NCBI GenBank assembly: GCA_947177105.1
Contig: CAMWTF010000004.1
Location: 1-26,251 of the forward strand
Length of the DNA stretch: 26,251 bases
DNA from: an uncultured Lachnospiraceae bacterium
GTDB taxonomy: Bacteria; Bacillota; Clostridia; Lachnospirales; Lachnospiraceae
Reading direction: 5' to 3'
Shown here: positions 5,777 to 13,873 of the stretch, in pieces
Position numbering within the stretch: position 1 is the stretch's first letter
Layout of the letters: each line of letters opens with the position of its first letter
Program-made: the position numbers and the translations under genes
Notes under the pieces: model-generated
Seen by the model: the letters and a program-made list of their open reading frames with translations, nothing else
Database searches by the model: none
Told to the model about the DNA's origin: nothing

Positions 5777-8059
5777 TCATTGCTGTTCGTGCAGGTATAG
5801 CTGCACCCGGTTCTGGATGATCTCCGCCACCTGCTTAGCGGTCTTGACTCCGGATAAGTAGGTGCGGGCCTCCTCCAGTATGATATCCTCTATGTAATAG
5901 GTGTTTTGAGGACGGGAAACCGCCCGATCCAGAATATCCTTATATTCCTCTGTCCAGGGGGAGCCGTCCGGCTTTGTATATAGTCCATGATATTGACCGC
6001 CGCCTGTAGAGTATTTCCATGGAAGCTCTGTCGGGTAATCATCCATATAGACTATACTTTTCTCCAGTATGTCATTTCTGACGGGATGGGACAATTCCCT
6101 CTGCCTTTGCCAGCCAAAAAGGCTAGCCAGATAGGCGTCAATCAGTTCCCTGTGCTCCGCCTGGGCGCTTACCACCAGGAAGTAATCGGCGTTCCAATAG
6201 TTTCCTTTTTCCGCCTCAGTGGGAAATCCCACCGGGTGGAACCCCTCGCCCATACGGGACAGCTCCTCACTGAAATCCACAAAGCTCTCCATATTGGGAT
6301 AGAAAGAGGCGGCGCCGCCGTCCTTCATTATGGAAGGGGAAGAATTATCGCCGGTGGCCTCGTTCACAGTCTCCAGCGCCCTTATAAAAAGAGGATTGTC
6401 AAAATCACAGGTGCCGGCATCCATGTCCAGGAAGGGGGAGTTTGGCAGATCCTGCAGAAGCAGCAGGCGCAGCGCATTTATCTTGGCCATGTACCGGCGG
6501 CTGGTCATGATTTTCTCAAATTCCGGGTGCTCCTCCATCACATCCAGGGCCTCCTCCAGCGTCCAGTTCTCCTCCGGCCACACCTCGTCTGAGACCAGCA
6601 GGGTGGTCACATAGGCTTGCGGGGGAAGACCTATCTGGCGCCCGTCTATCACACCGCAGGAGAGCGCCCCTTCGTAGAGGGATTCCCGCAGATCCTCATC
6701 CAATACGCCGCTTAAGTCCGCCAGCACACCCTTCTCGTACAGCGTCCGCATATCTTCGCCTGACACATAGTAGATGTCCGCTCCGTTTCCCGCAATCAGG
6801 TCCGCCATGGACCGCGTACGGAAGTCCGCCAGGTTTCCCTCCGCCTGCTGCATAAGGATCGGATGCTCCATATGCTCCTGAGAGAACATGACGGCGCTGG
6901 AGTTGATAAAGGAACTGTCCTTCACCAGACTGGCCAAATATATGGGATCTCCCTCCTCGCCCGGCTCCGGCCCCAGTTTGCAGATGATGGCCTTTTCCCG
7001 GCTGCGATCCAGAATTAATGGGAAACCTGTGTCACTGACGGCGATATATGTCATTAAGCTGTTTCTGCCCAGTCCTAATTCCTCATAATTGAAACATACT
7101 CCGTTGTCACCGGTATGGAGGTTCCAGCGATACAGTTGACCGTTATTGCCGTAATACAATATGCCATCCTTGTCGATTGCCTTTGGGGCAGAGTATGGCA
7201 GCTGCTGTGTGAAAAATCGTCCCTGGTTGGTTTCAGAATCATACATTACCAGACACCTTTCCTGTTCCGCATTGCTGTATAGCTCAAAAATGGGCTCTCC
7301 CTGTACTGTCTTCATGACATGCATGGTATTGCTGTCTTCCTTATCCCAGGCCAGATTGGCAAGGGTTTTCCCTTCTGCGTCAAGCACTACGACTCTATTA
7401 CCAGCTATTATGAAATAATGTCCTTCGCCGTCAACATAGACATCATTAAAGGCTATTTGCCCCGTCGAGCTTTCCAAAATACTGCCCTCATTGGCCTGCA
7501 TGGTCGGATACAGATCAATGGCGCTCAGAAATTCACCCTCAATAGAAAAATGCATGGCCAGGTATGCCTGGGTTTTATCTTCTTCAAGTACATTGACAAA
7601 TAATACATATTCCTGAGGATTCCGAATATCAAAAGAGAATACGTACAACATCATATTTCCGTATTCCTCCATCTCTGGTAACTCAATGTGTTGATGCCAG
7701 ATCTCGCCCGTTGCATCCTCATAGCCGCTCAGGTAAAAGAACTTCTGCTCGGAGGAATCGGCGCGCGTCGAATATTTGGACAATGCATAAAAATTTGCTC
7801 CCCAGCATCTGTACTGGCTGAAACTGTTATCATACTCCTGCTCTGGCTGGTATTCCAGTCCGCTGATATATTTTTCCAGATAATATGTTCCCCCGGCGTA
7901 CATTTCATCGCTGTGCCGCCAGTCTTCCGTCTTCCAGTCGTAGGTACTGTGATCTGATTCGGCCTGAGAAGGGACCGGGACATCATTCACACCCGGCTGG
8001 CCGCAGGCCGTCAGAGAAAATAATAGAAATAATATAAGTCCGCCTATTTTTTTTGACAT
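5777..8059 (-). CDS. Surface lipoprotein 3 of the array, propeller-like + solute-binding-like (760 aa)
   Basis: It starts at ATG 8059 behind GGAAAGGA. The signal peptide has lipobox SLTAC (Cys19). Layout matches the other two: a mature start containing DHSTYDWKTEDW, a blade-like N-terminal half to about residue 375 (FYLSGYEDATGEIW, VDGEGHYFI, ILYYGNNGQLYRWNL) and a solute-binding-like C-terminal half (GNGADIYYVSGEDM, QAYVTTLLVSDEVW, NYWNADYFLVVSA, NRVQLYLHEQQ). It is the first gene of the minus-strand array and has a strong promoter at 8130-8158. No small gene precedes it, unlike lipoproteins 1 and 2. A periplasm-like capture role for a carbohydrate or peptide is possible, but the absence of adjacent permease genes leaves this open. 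Confidence 0.9.
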   Translation of the reverse strand: MSKKIGGLILFLLFSLTACGQPGVNDVPVPSQAESDHSTYDWKTEDWRHSDEMYAGGTYYLEKYISGLEYQPEQEYDNSFSQYRCWGANFYALSKYSTRADSSEQKFFYLSGYEDATGEIWHQHIELPEMEEYGNMMLYVFSFDIRNPQEYVLFVNVLEEDKTQAYLAMHFSIEGEFLSAIDLYPTMQANEGSILESSTGQIAFNDVYVDGEGHYFIIAGNRVVVLDAEGKTLANLAWDKEDSNTMHVMKTVQGEPIFELYSNAEQERCLVMYDSETNQGRFFTQQLPYSAPKAIDKDGILYYGNNGQLYRWNLHTGDNGVCFNYEELGLGRNSLMTYIAVSDTGFPLILDRSREKAIICKLGPEPGEEGDPIYLASLVKDSSFINSSAVMFSQEHMEHPILMQQAEGNLADFRTRSMADLIAGNGADIYYVSGEDMRTLYEKGVLADLSGVLDEDLRESLYEGALSCGVIDGRQIGLPPQAYVTTLLVSDEVWPEENWTLEEALDVMEEHPEFEKIMTSRRYMAKINALRLLLLQDLPNSPFLDMDAGTCDFDNPLFIRALETVNEATGDNSSPSIMKDGGAASFYPNMESFVDFSEELSRMGEGFHPVGFPTEAEKGNYWNADYFLVVSAQAEHRELIDAYLASLFGWQRQRELSHPVRNDILEKSIVYMDDYPTELPWKYSTGGGQYHGLYTKPDGSPWTEEYKDILDRAVSRPQNTYYIEDIILEEARTYLSGVKTAKQVAEIIQNRVQLYLHEQQ
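5803..6805. repeat. 1003-bp perfect repeat, copy 2 (identical to 1-1003)
   Basis: Second copy, inside lipoprotein 3. Identity ends at 6805, within the solute-binding-like domain and close to codons for ADLIAGNG. Beyond it the two genes are homologous but clearly diverged, which gives a mosaic gene structure. Confidence 0.95.
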
Positions 8060-8129
8060 ATGGTCCTTTCCGGAATAGATGCATTCTCTATCATATATTG
8101 TATGACGCCAATATAATATATCCCTTTAC

Positions 8130-8158
8130 AATATAAGATGGAATATAAATAATGTCAA
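8130..8158 (-). promoter_or_regulatory. Promoter of lipoprotein 3
   Basis: On the minus strand consensus TTGACA (8158-8153) is followed by a 17-base spacer and TATATT (8135-8130), about 70 bases before the start codon. The -35 box overlaps the left arm of the inverted repeat at 8154-8164. Confidence 0.75.
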
Positions 8159-8236
8159 TAGGAAAAGGCATCTATGCTGCTCTTGATACCTCTGGCATTG
8201 AGGCAAAGGTAAAGGGTCTCTCTGCTTCCTATTGAC
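8154..8236. promoter_or_regulatory. 11-bp inverted repeat between divergent genes (possible shared operator)
   Basis: GTCAATAGGAA (8154-8164) is the exact reverse complement of TTCCTATTGAC (8226-8236), with 61 bases between. The left arm overlaps the -35 of lipoprotein 3. The right arm would place TTGACG on the plus strand toward lacL, but no good -10 lies at the right distance. It could be two operator half-sites, a duplicated promoter element or a hairpin base. Confidence 0.45.
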
Positions 8237-8322
8237 GGTTTATTATTTAAAACAAATGACATATGGCCTCAAAGGTGTTAAGATAAAGTCTATACATATC
8301 ATTTATCCAAGGAGGTAGTCAG

Positions 8323-10350
8323 ATGGAGGCAGATATCAGATGGCTGGATGATCCCCAGGTGTTTCGGGTGGGGCAGGCTTTGGCCCACAGCGATCACACA
8401 TACTATGCGGATAAGGAGAGTCTGGCGGCAGGGAATTTCAGCCTGCGTCAGTGCCTGGACGGGGCGTGGCAGTTTTATTTTTCTGTGAATGCGGGCAGCA
8501 GACCGGCGGATTTTTACAGGGAGGACTATGACCGAAGGGACTGGGACAGTATCCCCGTGCCCATGCACATTGAGATGGCGGGTTATGACAAGATACATTA
8601 TATTAATGTCATGTACCCTTGGGAGGGAAAGATGTTCCGGCGGCCCGCCTGTACCGTCGAGGGCACATGGGCGGGGGACGGGAGCTTCAGCCAGGCATCC
8701 TATAACCCTGTAGGTTCCTATGTGAAGGTATTTGACTTAGATCCGGCTCTGCGGGGCAAGCCGGTGAGCATCTGCTTCGAGGGGGTGGAGCAGGCCATGT
8801 ATCTGTGGCTCAACGGACACTTCATCGGCTACGCGGAGGACAGCTTCACCCCCTCGGAATTTCTCTTAACCCCCTACATCCGGGACCAGGGCAATGTGCT
8901 GGCGGTGGAGGTGCATAAGCGCAGCACGGCCAGTTATCTGGAGGATCAGGATTTCTTCCGCTTCTTCGGCATATTCCGGAGCGTGTACTTGTACGCCCGG
9001 CCCTGCCTGCATGTGGAAGATATGTGGGCCCGGCCCAGGCTCTTGCAGGATAATGCCAGCGGCAGCCTGGAGCTGGATCTCCAATTGACTGCCTGGGGAC
9101 AGGCTGCCATGGCGCTCTGTGGGGAGAATGCCAGCGCCCTGTGGGTTGGCAGGGATGACGGTGTCGGGAACTGCGCTGTCTCTGACCAGAAAACCGGAAA
9201 TGTGAGAAGTGCCGCAAATGTAACGGATGAAAGCATGTCCTGTCCGTACAGGATACAGGTTACCCTTCAGGACGCGTCGGGCAGGTCCTGCTGGTCCATG
9301 CAGTTTCCCGCGGCCCGCAGTATCCATATAGAGCCTCAGCAGATAGGCGCCGTGACCCCCTGGGACAATCACAACCCGTACCTGTATCATCTGCTGATCA
9401 CCCTGCTGGGTCCTGAGGGAGAGGTATTGGAGCTGGTGCCCTATGACATAGGCTTCAGACGGATCGAGATTGTGGATAAAATTATACTCCTGAACGGAAA
9501 GCGCATTATTTTCAACGGTGTGAACCGCCATGAGTGGAATCCCCAAAGCGGCAGAGTCATCTCTGCGGGGGATATGGAACAGGATGTCCGTATTTTTGCG
9601 GAAAATAATATCAATGCGGTGCGCACCTGTCATTACCCGGACCAGATCTCCTGGTACTATCTGTGCGACAGCCATGGTATCTATATGATCTCGGAGACCA
9701 ATCTTGAGACGCACGGTTCCTGGCAGAAACCCGGGGGAGACGAACCCTCCTGGAATGTGCCCGGCAGCTTCCCACAGTGGCGTGAGGCGGTACTGGACCG
9801 GGCCAGAACCCATTTTGAAACTTTCAAAAACCACCCGGCTATCCTGATGTGGTCCCTGGGCAATGAGTCCTTTGCGGGAGAGAACATTGCCGCCATGAAC
9901 GCCTTTTTCAAGGAGAAGGACCCGGACCGGCTGGTGCATTATGAGGGTGTGGCACACGCCCGGGAATATGAGGATCGGATCTCGGACGTGGAGAGCCAGA
10001 TGTATGCCAGCCCGGAAGCGATTGTCGAATATCTGACAAACCACCCCAAAAAGCCATTTATCCTCTGTGAGTACATGCATGATATGGGCAATTCCCTGGG
10101 AGGCATGAAATCCTATATGGATCTGCTGGATCGATTTGAAATGTACCAGGGCGGTTTTATCTGGGACTATATGGACCAGGCCATCGAGGTGGAGGACTCT
10201 GTCACAGGCAAAAAAGCGCTGCGCTATGGCGGCGATTTTGATGACAGGCCCTCGGACTATGAGTTTTCAGGCAACGGCATCCTGTTTGCGGACAGAACGC
10301 CCAAACCGGCGCTGCAGGAAGTGAAGTACTATTATGGAAAGTATCAATAA
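8323..10350 (+). CDS. lacL: Beta-galactosidase large subunit (GH2, LacL-like)
   Basis: Cytoplasmic GH2 enzyme that hydrolyses lactose or other beta-galactosides. It starts at ATG 8323 after AAGGAGG. There is no signal peptide. The N-terminal sugar-binding jelly roll spans about residues 20-220 (DGAWQFYFS, PVPMHIEMAGYDKIHYINVMYPW), a GH2 immunoglobulin-like domain about 225-375, and the TIM barrel about 380-670 (NGVNRHEWNP, RTCHYPD). The acid/base Glu515 is in WSLGNES and the nucleophile Glu583 in ILCEYMHDMGNS. At 675 aa it lacks the C-terminal beta-sandwich of single-chain LacZ, which is encoded next door. It is longer than typical LacL (about 630 aa), with extra sequence around residues 270-310. 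The stop codon overlaps the ribosome site of lacM, so translation is probably coupled. Confidence 0.93.
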   Translation: MEADIRWLDDPQVFRVGQALAHSDHTYYADKESLAAGNFSLRQCLDGAWQFYFSVNAGSRPADFYREDYDRRDWDSIPVPMHIEMAGYDKIHYINVMYPWEGKMFRRPACTVEGTWAGDGSFSQASYNPVGSYVKVFDLDPALRGKPVSICFEGVEQAMYLWLNGHFIGYAEDSFTPSEFLLTPYIRDQGNVLAVEVHKRSTASYLEDQDFFRFFGIFRSVYLYARPCLHVEDMWARPRLLQDNASGSLELDLQLTAWGQAAMALCGENASALWVGRDDGVGNCAVSDQKTGNVRSAANVTDESMSCPYRIQVTLQDASGRSCWSMQFPAARSIHIEPQQIGAVTPWDNHNPYLYHLLITLLGPEGEVLELVPYDIGFRRIEIVDKIILLNGKRIIFNGVNRHEWNPQSGRVISAGDMEQDVRIFAENNINAVRTCHYPDQISWYYLCDSHGIYMISETNLETHGSWQKPGGDEPSWNVPGSFPQWREAVLDRARTHFETFKNHPAILMWSLGNESFAGENIAAMNAFFKEKDPDRLVHYEGVAHAREYEDRISDVESQMYASPEAIVEYLTNHPKKPFILCEYMHDMGNSLGGMKSYMDLLDRFEMYQGGFIWDYMDQAIEVEDSVTGKKALRYGGDFDDRPSDYEFSGNGILFADRTPKPALQEVKYYYGKYQ

Positions 10351-10367
10351 GGAGGCGGGGCATACGC

Positions 10368-11330
10368 ATGAAAGTGATATATGGAGACTGCAGTCTGGGG
10401 CTGCAGGGCGATAAATTTGGCTATATTTTTAACTATGGCATCAGGGCCTTGGAATCTTTGGTGAAAAATGGCCGTGAGTGGATGTACCGGGGACCGGTGC
10501 CCACCTTCTGGCGGGCGCTGACGGATAATGACCGGGGCAACGGCCTGCACCTGCGCAGCGGCATGTGGCTGGCGGCGGATCAGTTCATCCGCTATAAGGA
10601 GGTGCGGGTGCTGGTGGACGGCGAGGATAAGCGCCAGCCGGATCCTATGGGAAACAACCGGTACACGGCATGGGAGACTGCCGCGGCGGTGGAGATCATC
10701 TATACCTATGAGACTATCACCGTGCCCGCCACTACGGTGGAGGTGAGCTACCAGGTGGATGTCCGGGGACGGATTTTGGTGAAAGTGCACTATTATGGCA
10801 AAGAGGAACTGCCGGAGCTGCCTGTGTTTGGTATGCGCTTTGTATTGCCCACACTGGCCACGGGATTTACCTATGAGGGTCTGTCCGGCGAGACATATCC
10901 GGATCGCATGGCGGGCGGCGTACCGGGGATATATGAGGTGGAAGGGCTGCCGGTGACGCCCTATCTGGTGCCTCAGGACTGCGGTATGCATATGGAGAGC
11001 AAATGGGTGCGCATCCATCCGGGCGGCGCCATGAGTAATGTGACAAAGGGTCCCCTGGCCCTATCCGCCAGAGGGGATGCCAGTGGGGAAGATTCTCTGG
11101 AAATCCATATGGCGGATGCCCCCTTTGCCTTTTCCTGTCTGCCCTACACGGCCCAGGAGCTGGAAAATGCCAGCCACCAGGAGGAACTACCCCCCGCCAG
11201 GCGTACCGTGCTCTGTGTGCTGGGCGCGGTCAGGGGTGTGGGCGGCATAGACAGCTGGGGCGCTGAGCCGGAGCCGTCCTACCGCATAGATGCGGCCAGG
11301 GACATCCGTTACAGCTTTTGGATTGTCTAG
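10368..11330 (+). CDS. lacM: Beta-galactosidase small subunit (LacM-like)
   Basis: 320 aa, close to the about 318 aa usual for LacM. It corresponds to the C-terminal Bgal small-chain domain of LacZ. The hallmark motif GPVPTFWRALTDNDRGN lies at residues about 43-59, and aromatic and acidic residues of this domain complete the active site in the known heterodimers. The ATG at 10368 is 17 bases after lacL and its ribosome site (AAGGAGG) overlaps the lacL stop codon. LacL and LacM are expected to form an obligate heteromer. The gene ends just before the amino-acid transporter promoter at 11354. Confidence 0.93.
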   Translation: MKVIYGDCSLGLQGDKFGYIFNYGIRALESLVKNGREWMYRGPVPTFWRALTDNDRGNGLHLRSGMWLAADQFIRYKEVRVLVDGEDKRQPDPMGNNRYTAWETAAAVEIIYTYETITVPATTVEVSYQVDVRGRILVKVHYYGKEELPELPVFGMRFVLPTLATGFTYEGLSGETYPDRMAGGVPGIYEVEGLPVTPYLVPQDCGMHMESKWVRIHPGGAMSNVTKGPLALSARGDASGEDSLEIHMADAPFAFSCLPYTAQELENASHQEELPPARRTVLCVLGAVRGVGGIDSWGAEPEPSYRIDAARDIRYSFWIV

Positions 11331-11353
11331 GATATGCTATAAAAGAAAAGTAT

Positions 11354-11382
11354 TTGCCATATTATAAAGAAGGTGGTATACT
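11354..11382 (+). promoter_or_regulatory. Promoter of the amino-acid ABC transporter
   Basis: TTGCCA (11354-11359), a 17-base spacer and TATACT (11377-11382) make a good housekeeping promoter just after lacM. A small inverted repeat (CCTAT 11397-11401 / ATAGG 11409-11413) lies in the early transcribed region and might be an operator. It implies that the transporter is controlled separately from the beta-galactosidase. Confidence 0.7.
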
Positions 11383-11446
11383 TCATAAATGCAATACCTA
11401 TGTTTTTTATAGGAATACAATATACAGCAGGGAGCGACAGGCGACA

Positions 11447-12169
11447 ATGAGTGACAGGCTGCTGGGAATCATTGTGGATTCCTTTACCAAAATCTTAATA
11501 CCGGGCATCAAAGTGACGATACCGCTGACGGTGCTGTCATTTTCTTTTGCGATGGTGATCGCGGTGATTGTGGCCATGATCCAGTTTGCCAATATAAAGG
11601 TGCTTAAGCAGATCAGTCGTTTCTATATATGGGTGGTCAGAGGGACGCCTCTATTGGTGCAGCTGTATGTGATCTTCTATGGGCTGCCCAATATGGGGAT
11701 TATCATTGACCCCTTTCCCTGTGCGGTGCTGGTGTTCTCCATCAATGAGGGCGCCTACTGCGCGGAGACCATGCGGGCGGCGCTGGAGTCCGTGCCCAAG
11801 GGACAGATTGAGGCGGGGTACTGTGTGGGCATGAGCTATCTGCAGATCATGCGGCGTATCGTGCTGCCCCAGGCGCTGCGGATCGCTTTTCCGCCTTTGT
11901 CCAATTCCCTGATCAGCATGGTGAAGGATACTTCCCTGGCGGCGAATATCACGGTGGTGGAGATGTTCATGGCCACCCAGCGAATCGTGGCCAGGACTTA
12001 TGAACCGCTGGCCTTGTATATTGAGGTGGGATTGATCTACCTGCTGTTCTGCACAGTGCTGACGGGATTGCAGCATCTGGGAGAACGCAAACTCAGCGTC
12101 ACAGCGGAGAGGAGGAAGGATCCTTGGTACAGGCACGTAATATCACAAAGTCGTTTCAGGCGCAGATAG
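11447..12169 (+). CDS. Polar amino-acid ABC transporter permease (His/Glu/Gln/Arg family)
   Basis: Membrane permease of about 240 aa. The start at ATG 11447 (MSDRLLGIIVDS) is preferred over an in-frame ATG at 11318, because the upstream stretch overlaps lacM and the promoter and has no membrane character. Family hallmarks are IKVTIPLTVLSF at the N-terminus, FYIWVVRGTPLLVQLYVIFYGLP, and the cytoplasmic EAA loop EAGYCVGMSYLQIMRRIVLPQALRIAFPP, which contacts the ATPase. About five membrane segments are visible. Its end overlaps the ATPase gene by 46 bases in another frame, which suggests translational coupling. Substrate in this family is typically glutamine, cystine or another polar amino acid, and cannot be fixed from sequence. 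Confidence 0.9.
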   Translation: MSDRLLGIIVDSFTKILIPGIKVTIPLTVLSFSFAMVIAVIVAMIQFANIKVLKQISRFYIWVVRGTPLLVQLYVIFYGLPNMGIIIDPFPCAVLVFSINEGAYCAETMRAALESVPKGQIEAGYCVGMSYLQIMRRIVLPQALRIAFPPLSNSLISMVKDTSLAANITVVEMFMATQRIVARTYEPLALYIEVGLIYLLFCTVLTGLQHLGERKLSVTAERRKDPWYRHVISQSRFRRR

Positions 12170-12864
12170 TCCTGCGGGGAGTGGATCTCTTCGTGGAAAA
12201 AGGGGATGTGGTGGCCATCCTGGGCCCCAGCGGTTCAGGAAAAACCACGCTGCTGCGCTGCTTAAACTTTCTGGAGACGGCGGACGGCGGCACACTGGAA
12301 TTTGATGGGGAGACCTTTCAGATGGGGCATGTGTCAAAGCGTGACATAGCCCGGCTGCGGAAAAAGACAGCTTTCGTGTTCCAGAACTATAATTTGTTCA
12401 GCAACAAGACGGCCTTGCAGAATGTGACGGAGGGCCTGGTCATAGGGCGGAAAATGGATAAGGTGAAGGCCATGGAGATCGGCCGGCGGGCGCTGGATAA
12501 GGTGGGCCTTTCGGATCGCTATGACTACTATCCCCACCAGCTCTCCGGCGGACAGCAGCAGAGGGTGGGAATCGCCCGGGCGCTGGCCACGGACCCGGAA
12601 ATCATCTATTTTGACGAACCTACCTCGGCGCTGGATCCGGAGCTCATCGGCGAGGTGCTGACCGTGATGAAGCAGTTGGCGGAGGAGGGCATGACCATGC
12701 TGGTGGTCACCCATGAGATGAGCTTTGCCCGCAATGTGTCCAACAAGGTGATCTTCATGGAGGATGGCCGGGTGTTGGAACAGGGCAGCTCCAAAGAGTT
12801 TTTTGAAAACCCCAAAGAGGAACGTATCAAGGCGTTCCTGCAGACCCTGAGAGGGGGAGCATAG
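12124..12864 (+). CDS. Polar amino-acid ABC transporter ATP-binding protein (GlnQ-like)
   Basis: 246 aa, the usual size. The start is TTG 12124 behind GAGGAGGAAGG; it overlaps the permease end. Walker A is GPSGSGKTT (residues 34-42), the Q-loop is FQNYNLF, the signature is LSGGQQQR, Walker B is IIYFDEPTSALD and the switch histidine is in VVTHEM. This is the GlnQ/HisP-type ATPase that powers uptake through the adjacent permease at the inner face of the membrane. All catalytic motifs are intact. Confidence 0.95.
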   Translation: MVQARNITKSFQAQIVLRGVDLFVEKGDVVAILGPSGSGKTTLLRCLNFLETADGGTLEFDGETFQMGHVSKRDIARLRKKTAFVFQNYNLFSNKTALQNVTEGLVIGRKMDKVKAMEIGRRALDKVGLSDRYDYYPHQLSGGQQQRVGIARALATDPEIIYFDEPTSALDPELIGEVLTVMKQLAEEGMTMLVVTHEMSFARNVSNKVIFMEDGRVLEQGSSKEFFENPKEERIKAFLQTLRGGA

Positions 12865-13006
12865 AGGAAACGATGCCGGTTTTGGAGGGATTCTATGGAT
12901 TTCTGCAGGGGCTTTGATGCGGAAAAAATTGTAAAGAAGGAATTGATTGAAGTTGCTGAGAAACTTAATGGAGATAATACTGAAAATGACTTGGAGGACT
13001 GAGATT

Positions 13007-13813
13007 ATGAAGAAAAAATTGCTCAATATTGCCATGGCGGGTCTGATGGCGTTCAGCCTGGCGGCCTGCGGAAGCGGCGGCGAACAAAACACGGAAACAG
13101 GAGATCTGCTGCAGCAGATTCAGGATAAGGGCACATTGACTGTAGCCATGGAGGGCACCTGGGCGCCCTGGACCTACCATGATGAGAATGATAACCTGGT
13201 GGGCTTCGACGTGGAAGTGGCCCAGAAGATTGCCGGGAAACTGGGCGTGGAGGTGACTTTCGTGGAAGGCGAATGGGACGGCCTTTTCGCCGGGCTGGAC
13301 AGCGGCCGCTATGATATGGTGATCAACGGTGTGGAGATCACCGACGAGCGGGCCGAGAAGTATGATTTCAGTGAGCCCTACGGCTATATCCGCACGGCGC
13401 TGATTGTGGCCAGCGACAATGAGGACATCAAGACCTTTGAAGATCTAAGCGGCAAGACCACCACCAACAGCATGGCCAGCACCTATATGACCCTGGCGGA
13501 GAGTTATGGCGCCACGGTAACCCCGGTGGATTCTCTGGATCAGACCCTGGATCTGGTGGTGGCGGGCAGAGTGGATGCCACGCTGAATGCGGAGGTATCC
13601 TTCTATGACTATATGAATGTGCATCCCGATGCGCCAGTTAAGGTGGTGGCCCTCACCGACGATGCCTCCCACGTGTCCATCCCCATCCGCAAGGAGGAGG
13701 CCACGGCAGCCTTCAAGGCGGCAGTGGATCAGGCCATCAGGGAACTGAAAGAGTCAGGTGAGTTGGCGGAGATCTCCATCAAATATTTTGGAAGTGATAT
13801 CACCAAGGAATAA
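13007..13813 (+). CDS. Amino-acid ABC transporter substrate-binding lipoprotein
   Basis: 268 aa from ATG 13007, chosen because GGAGG lies 9 bases upstream and the product then begins directly with a signal peptide (MKKKLLNIAMAG) and lipobox SLAAC (Cys21). The mature protein is a family 3 solute-binding protein: GTLTVAMEGTWAPWTYHD at the N-terminus, NLVGFDVEVAQKIAGKLGV, the loop DSGRYDMVINGVEITDERAEKYDFSEPY and SGKTTTNSMASTYM. It should capture a polar amino acid outside the membrane for the two preceding gene products. A 142-base gap separates it from the ATPase gene, with no obvious terminator, so the three probably form one operon. Confidence 0.93.
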   Translation: MKKKLLNIAMAGLMAFSLAACGSGGEQNTETGDLLQQIQDKGTLTVAMEGTWAPWTYHDENDNLVGFDVEVAQKIAGKLGVEVTFVEGEWDGLFAGLDSGRYDMVINGVEITDERAEKYDFSEPYGYIRTALIVASDNEDIKTFEDLSGKTTTNSMASTYMTLAESYGATVTPVDSLDQTLDLVVAGRVDATLNAEVSFYDYMNVHPDAPVKVVALTDDASHVSIPIRKEEATAAFKAAVDQAIRELKESGELAEISIKYFGSDITKE

Positions 13814-13873
13814 TTGACAGCAGCCGGACGGTTCCGCAAGGGAGAGTTGCGGCATGACAGGGAGCAGAGCGGT

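Larger units (their letters stand above)
5413..5857. repeat. 445-bp perfect repeat, copy 2 (identical to 2553-2997)
   Basis: Second copy of the intergenic-centred repeat, lying 2860 bases from the first. It contains the end of lipoprotein 3, the hairpin, the small-gene promoter and ribosome site, and the small gene B signal-peptide codons. It overlaps the start of the 1003-bp repeat copy at 5803. Confidence 0.95.

Noticed and set aside
1..8059. The array as a mobile element or CRISPR-like repeat
   Set aside because: The repeats are gene-sized homologous coding units with no transposase, integrase, terminal repeats or short spaced repeats.
8152..8235. A 27-codon open frame within the lacL/array intergenic region, bounded by the inverted repeat
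   Set aside because: No ribosome site is present, a frame of this length is expected by chance, and its start overlaps the array promoter.
8154..8236. Possible miniature transposable element, because of the 11-bp terminal inverted repeats
   Set aside because: No target-site duplication flanks it, no second copy is seen in the window, and the left arm is explained by the promoter.
8866..10080. A 404-codon minus-strand open frame opposite lacL
   Set aside because: lacL is certain from its catalytic motifs; the antisense frame shows no family resemblance and no upstream signals.
11318..11446. An N-terminal extension of the amino-acid permease starting inside lacM
   Set aside because: This stretch contains a good promoter and lacks permease-like sequence; ATG 11447 starts the conserved part.
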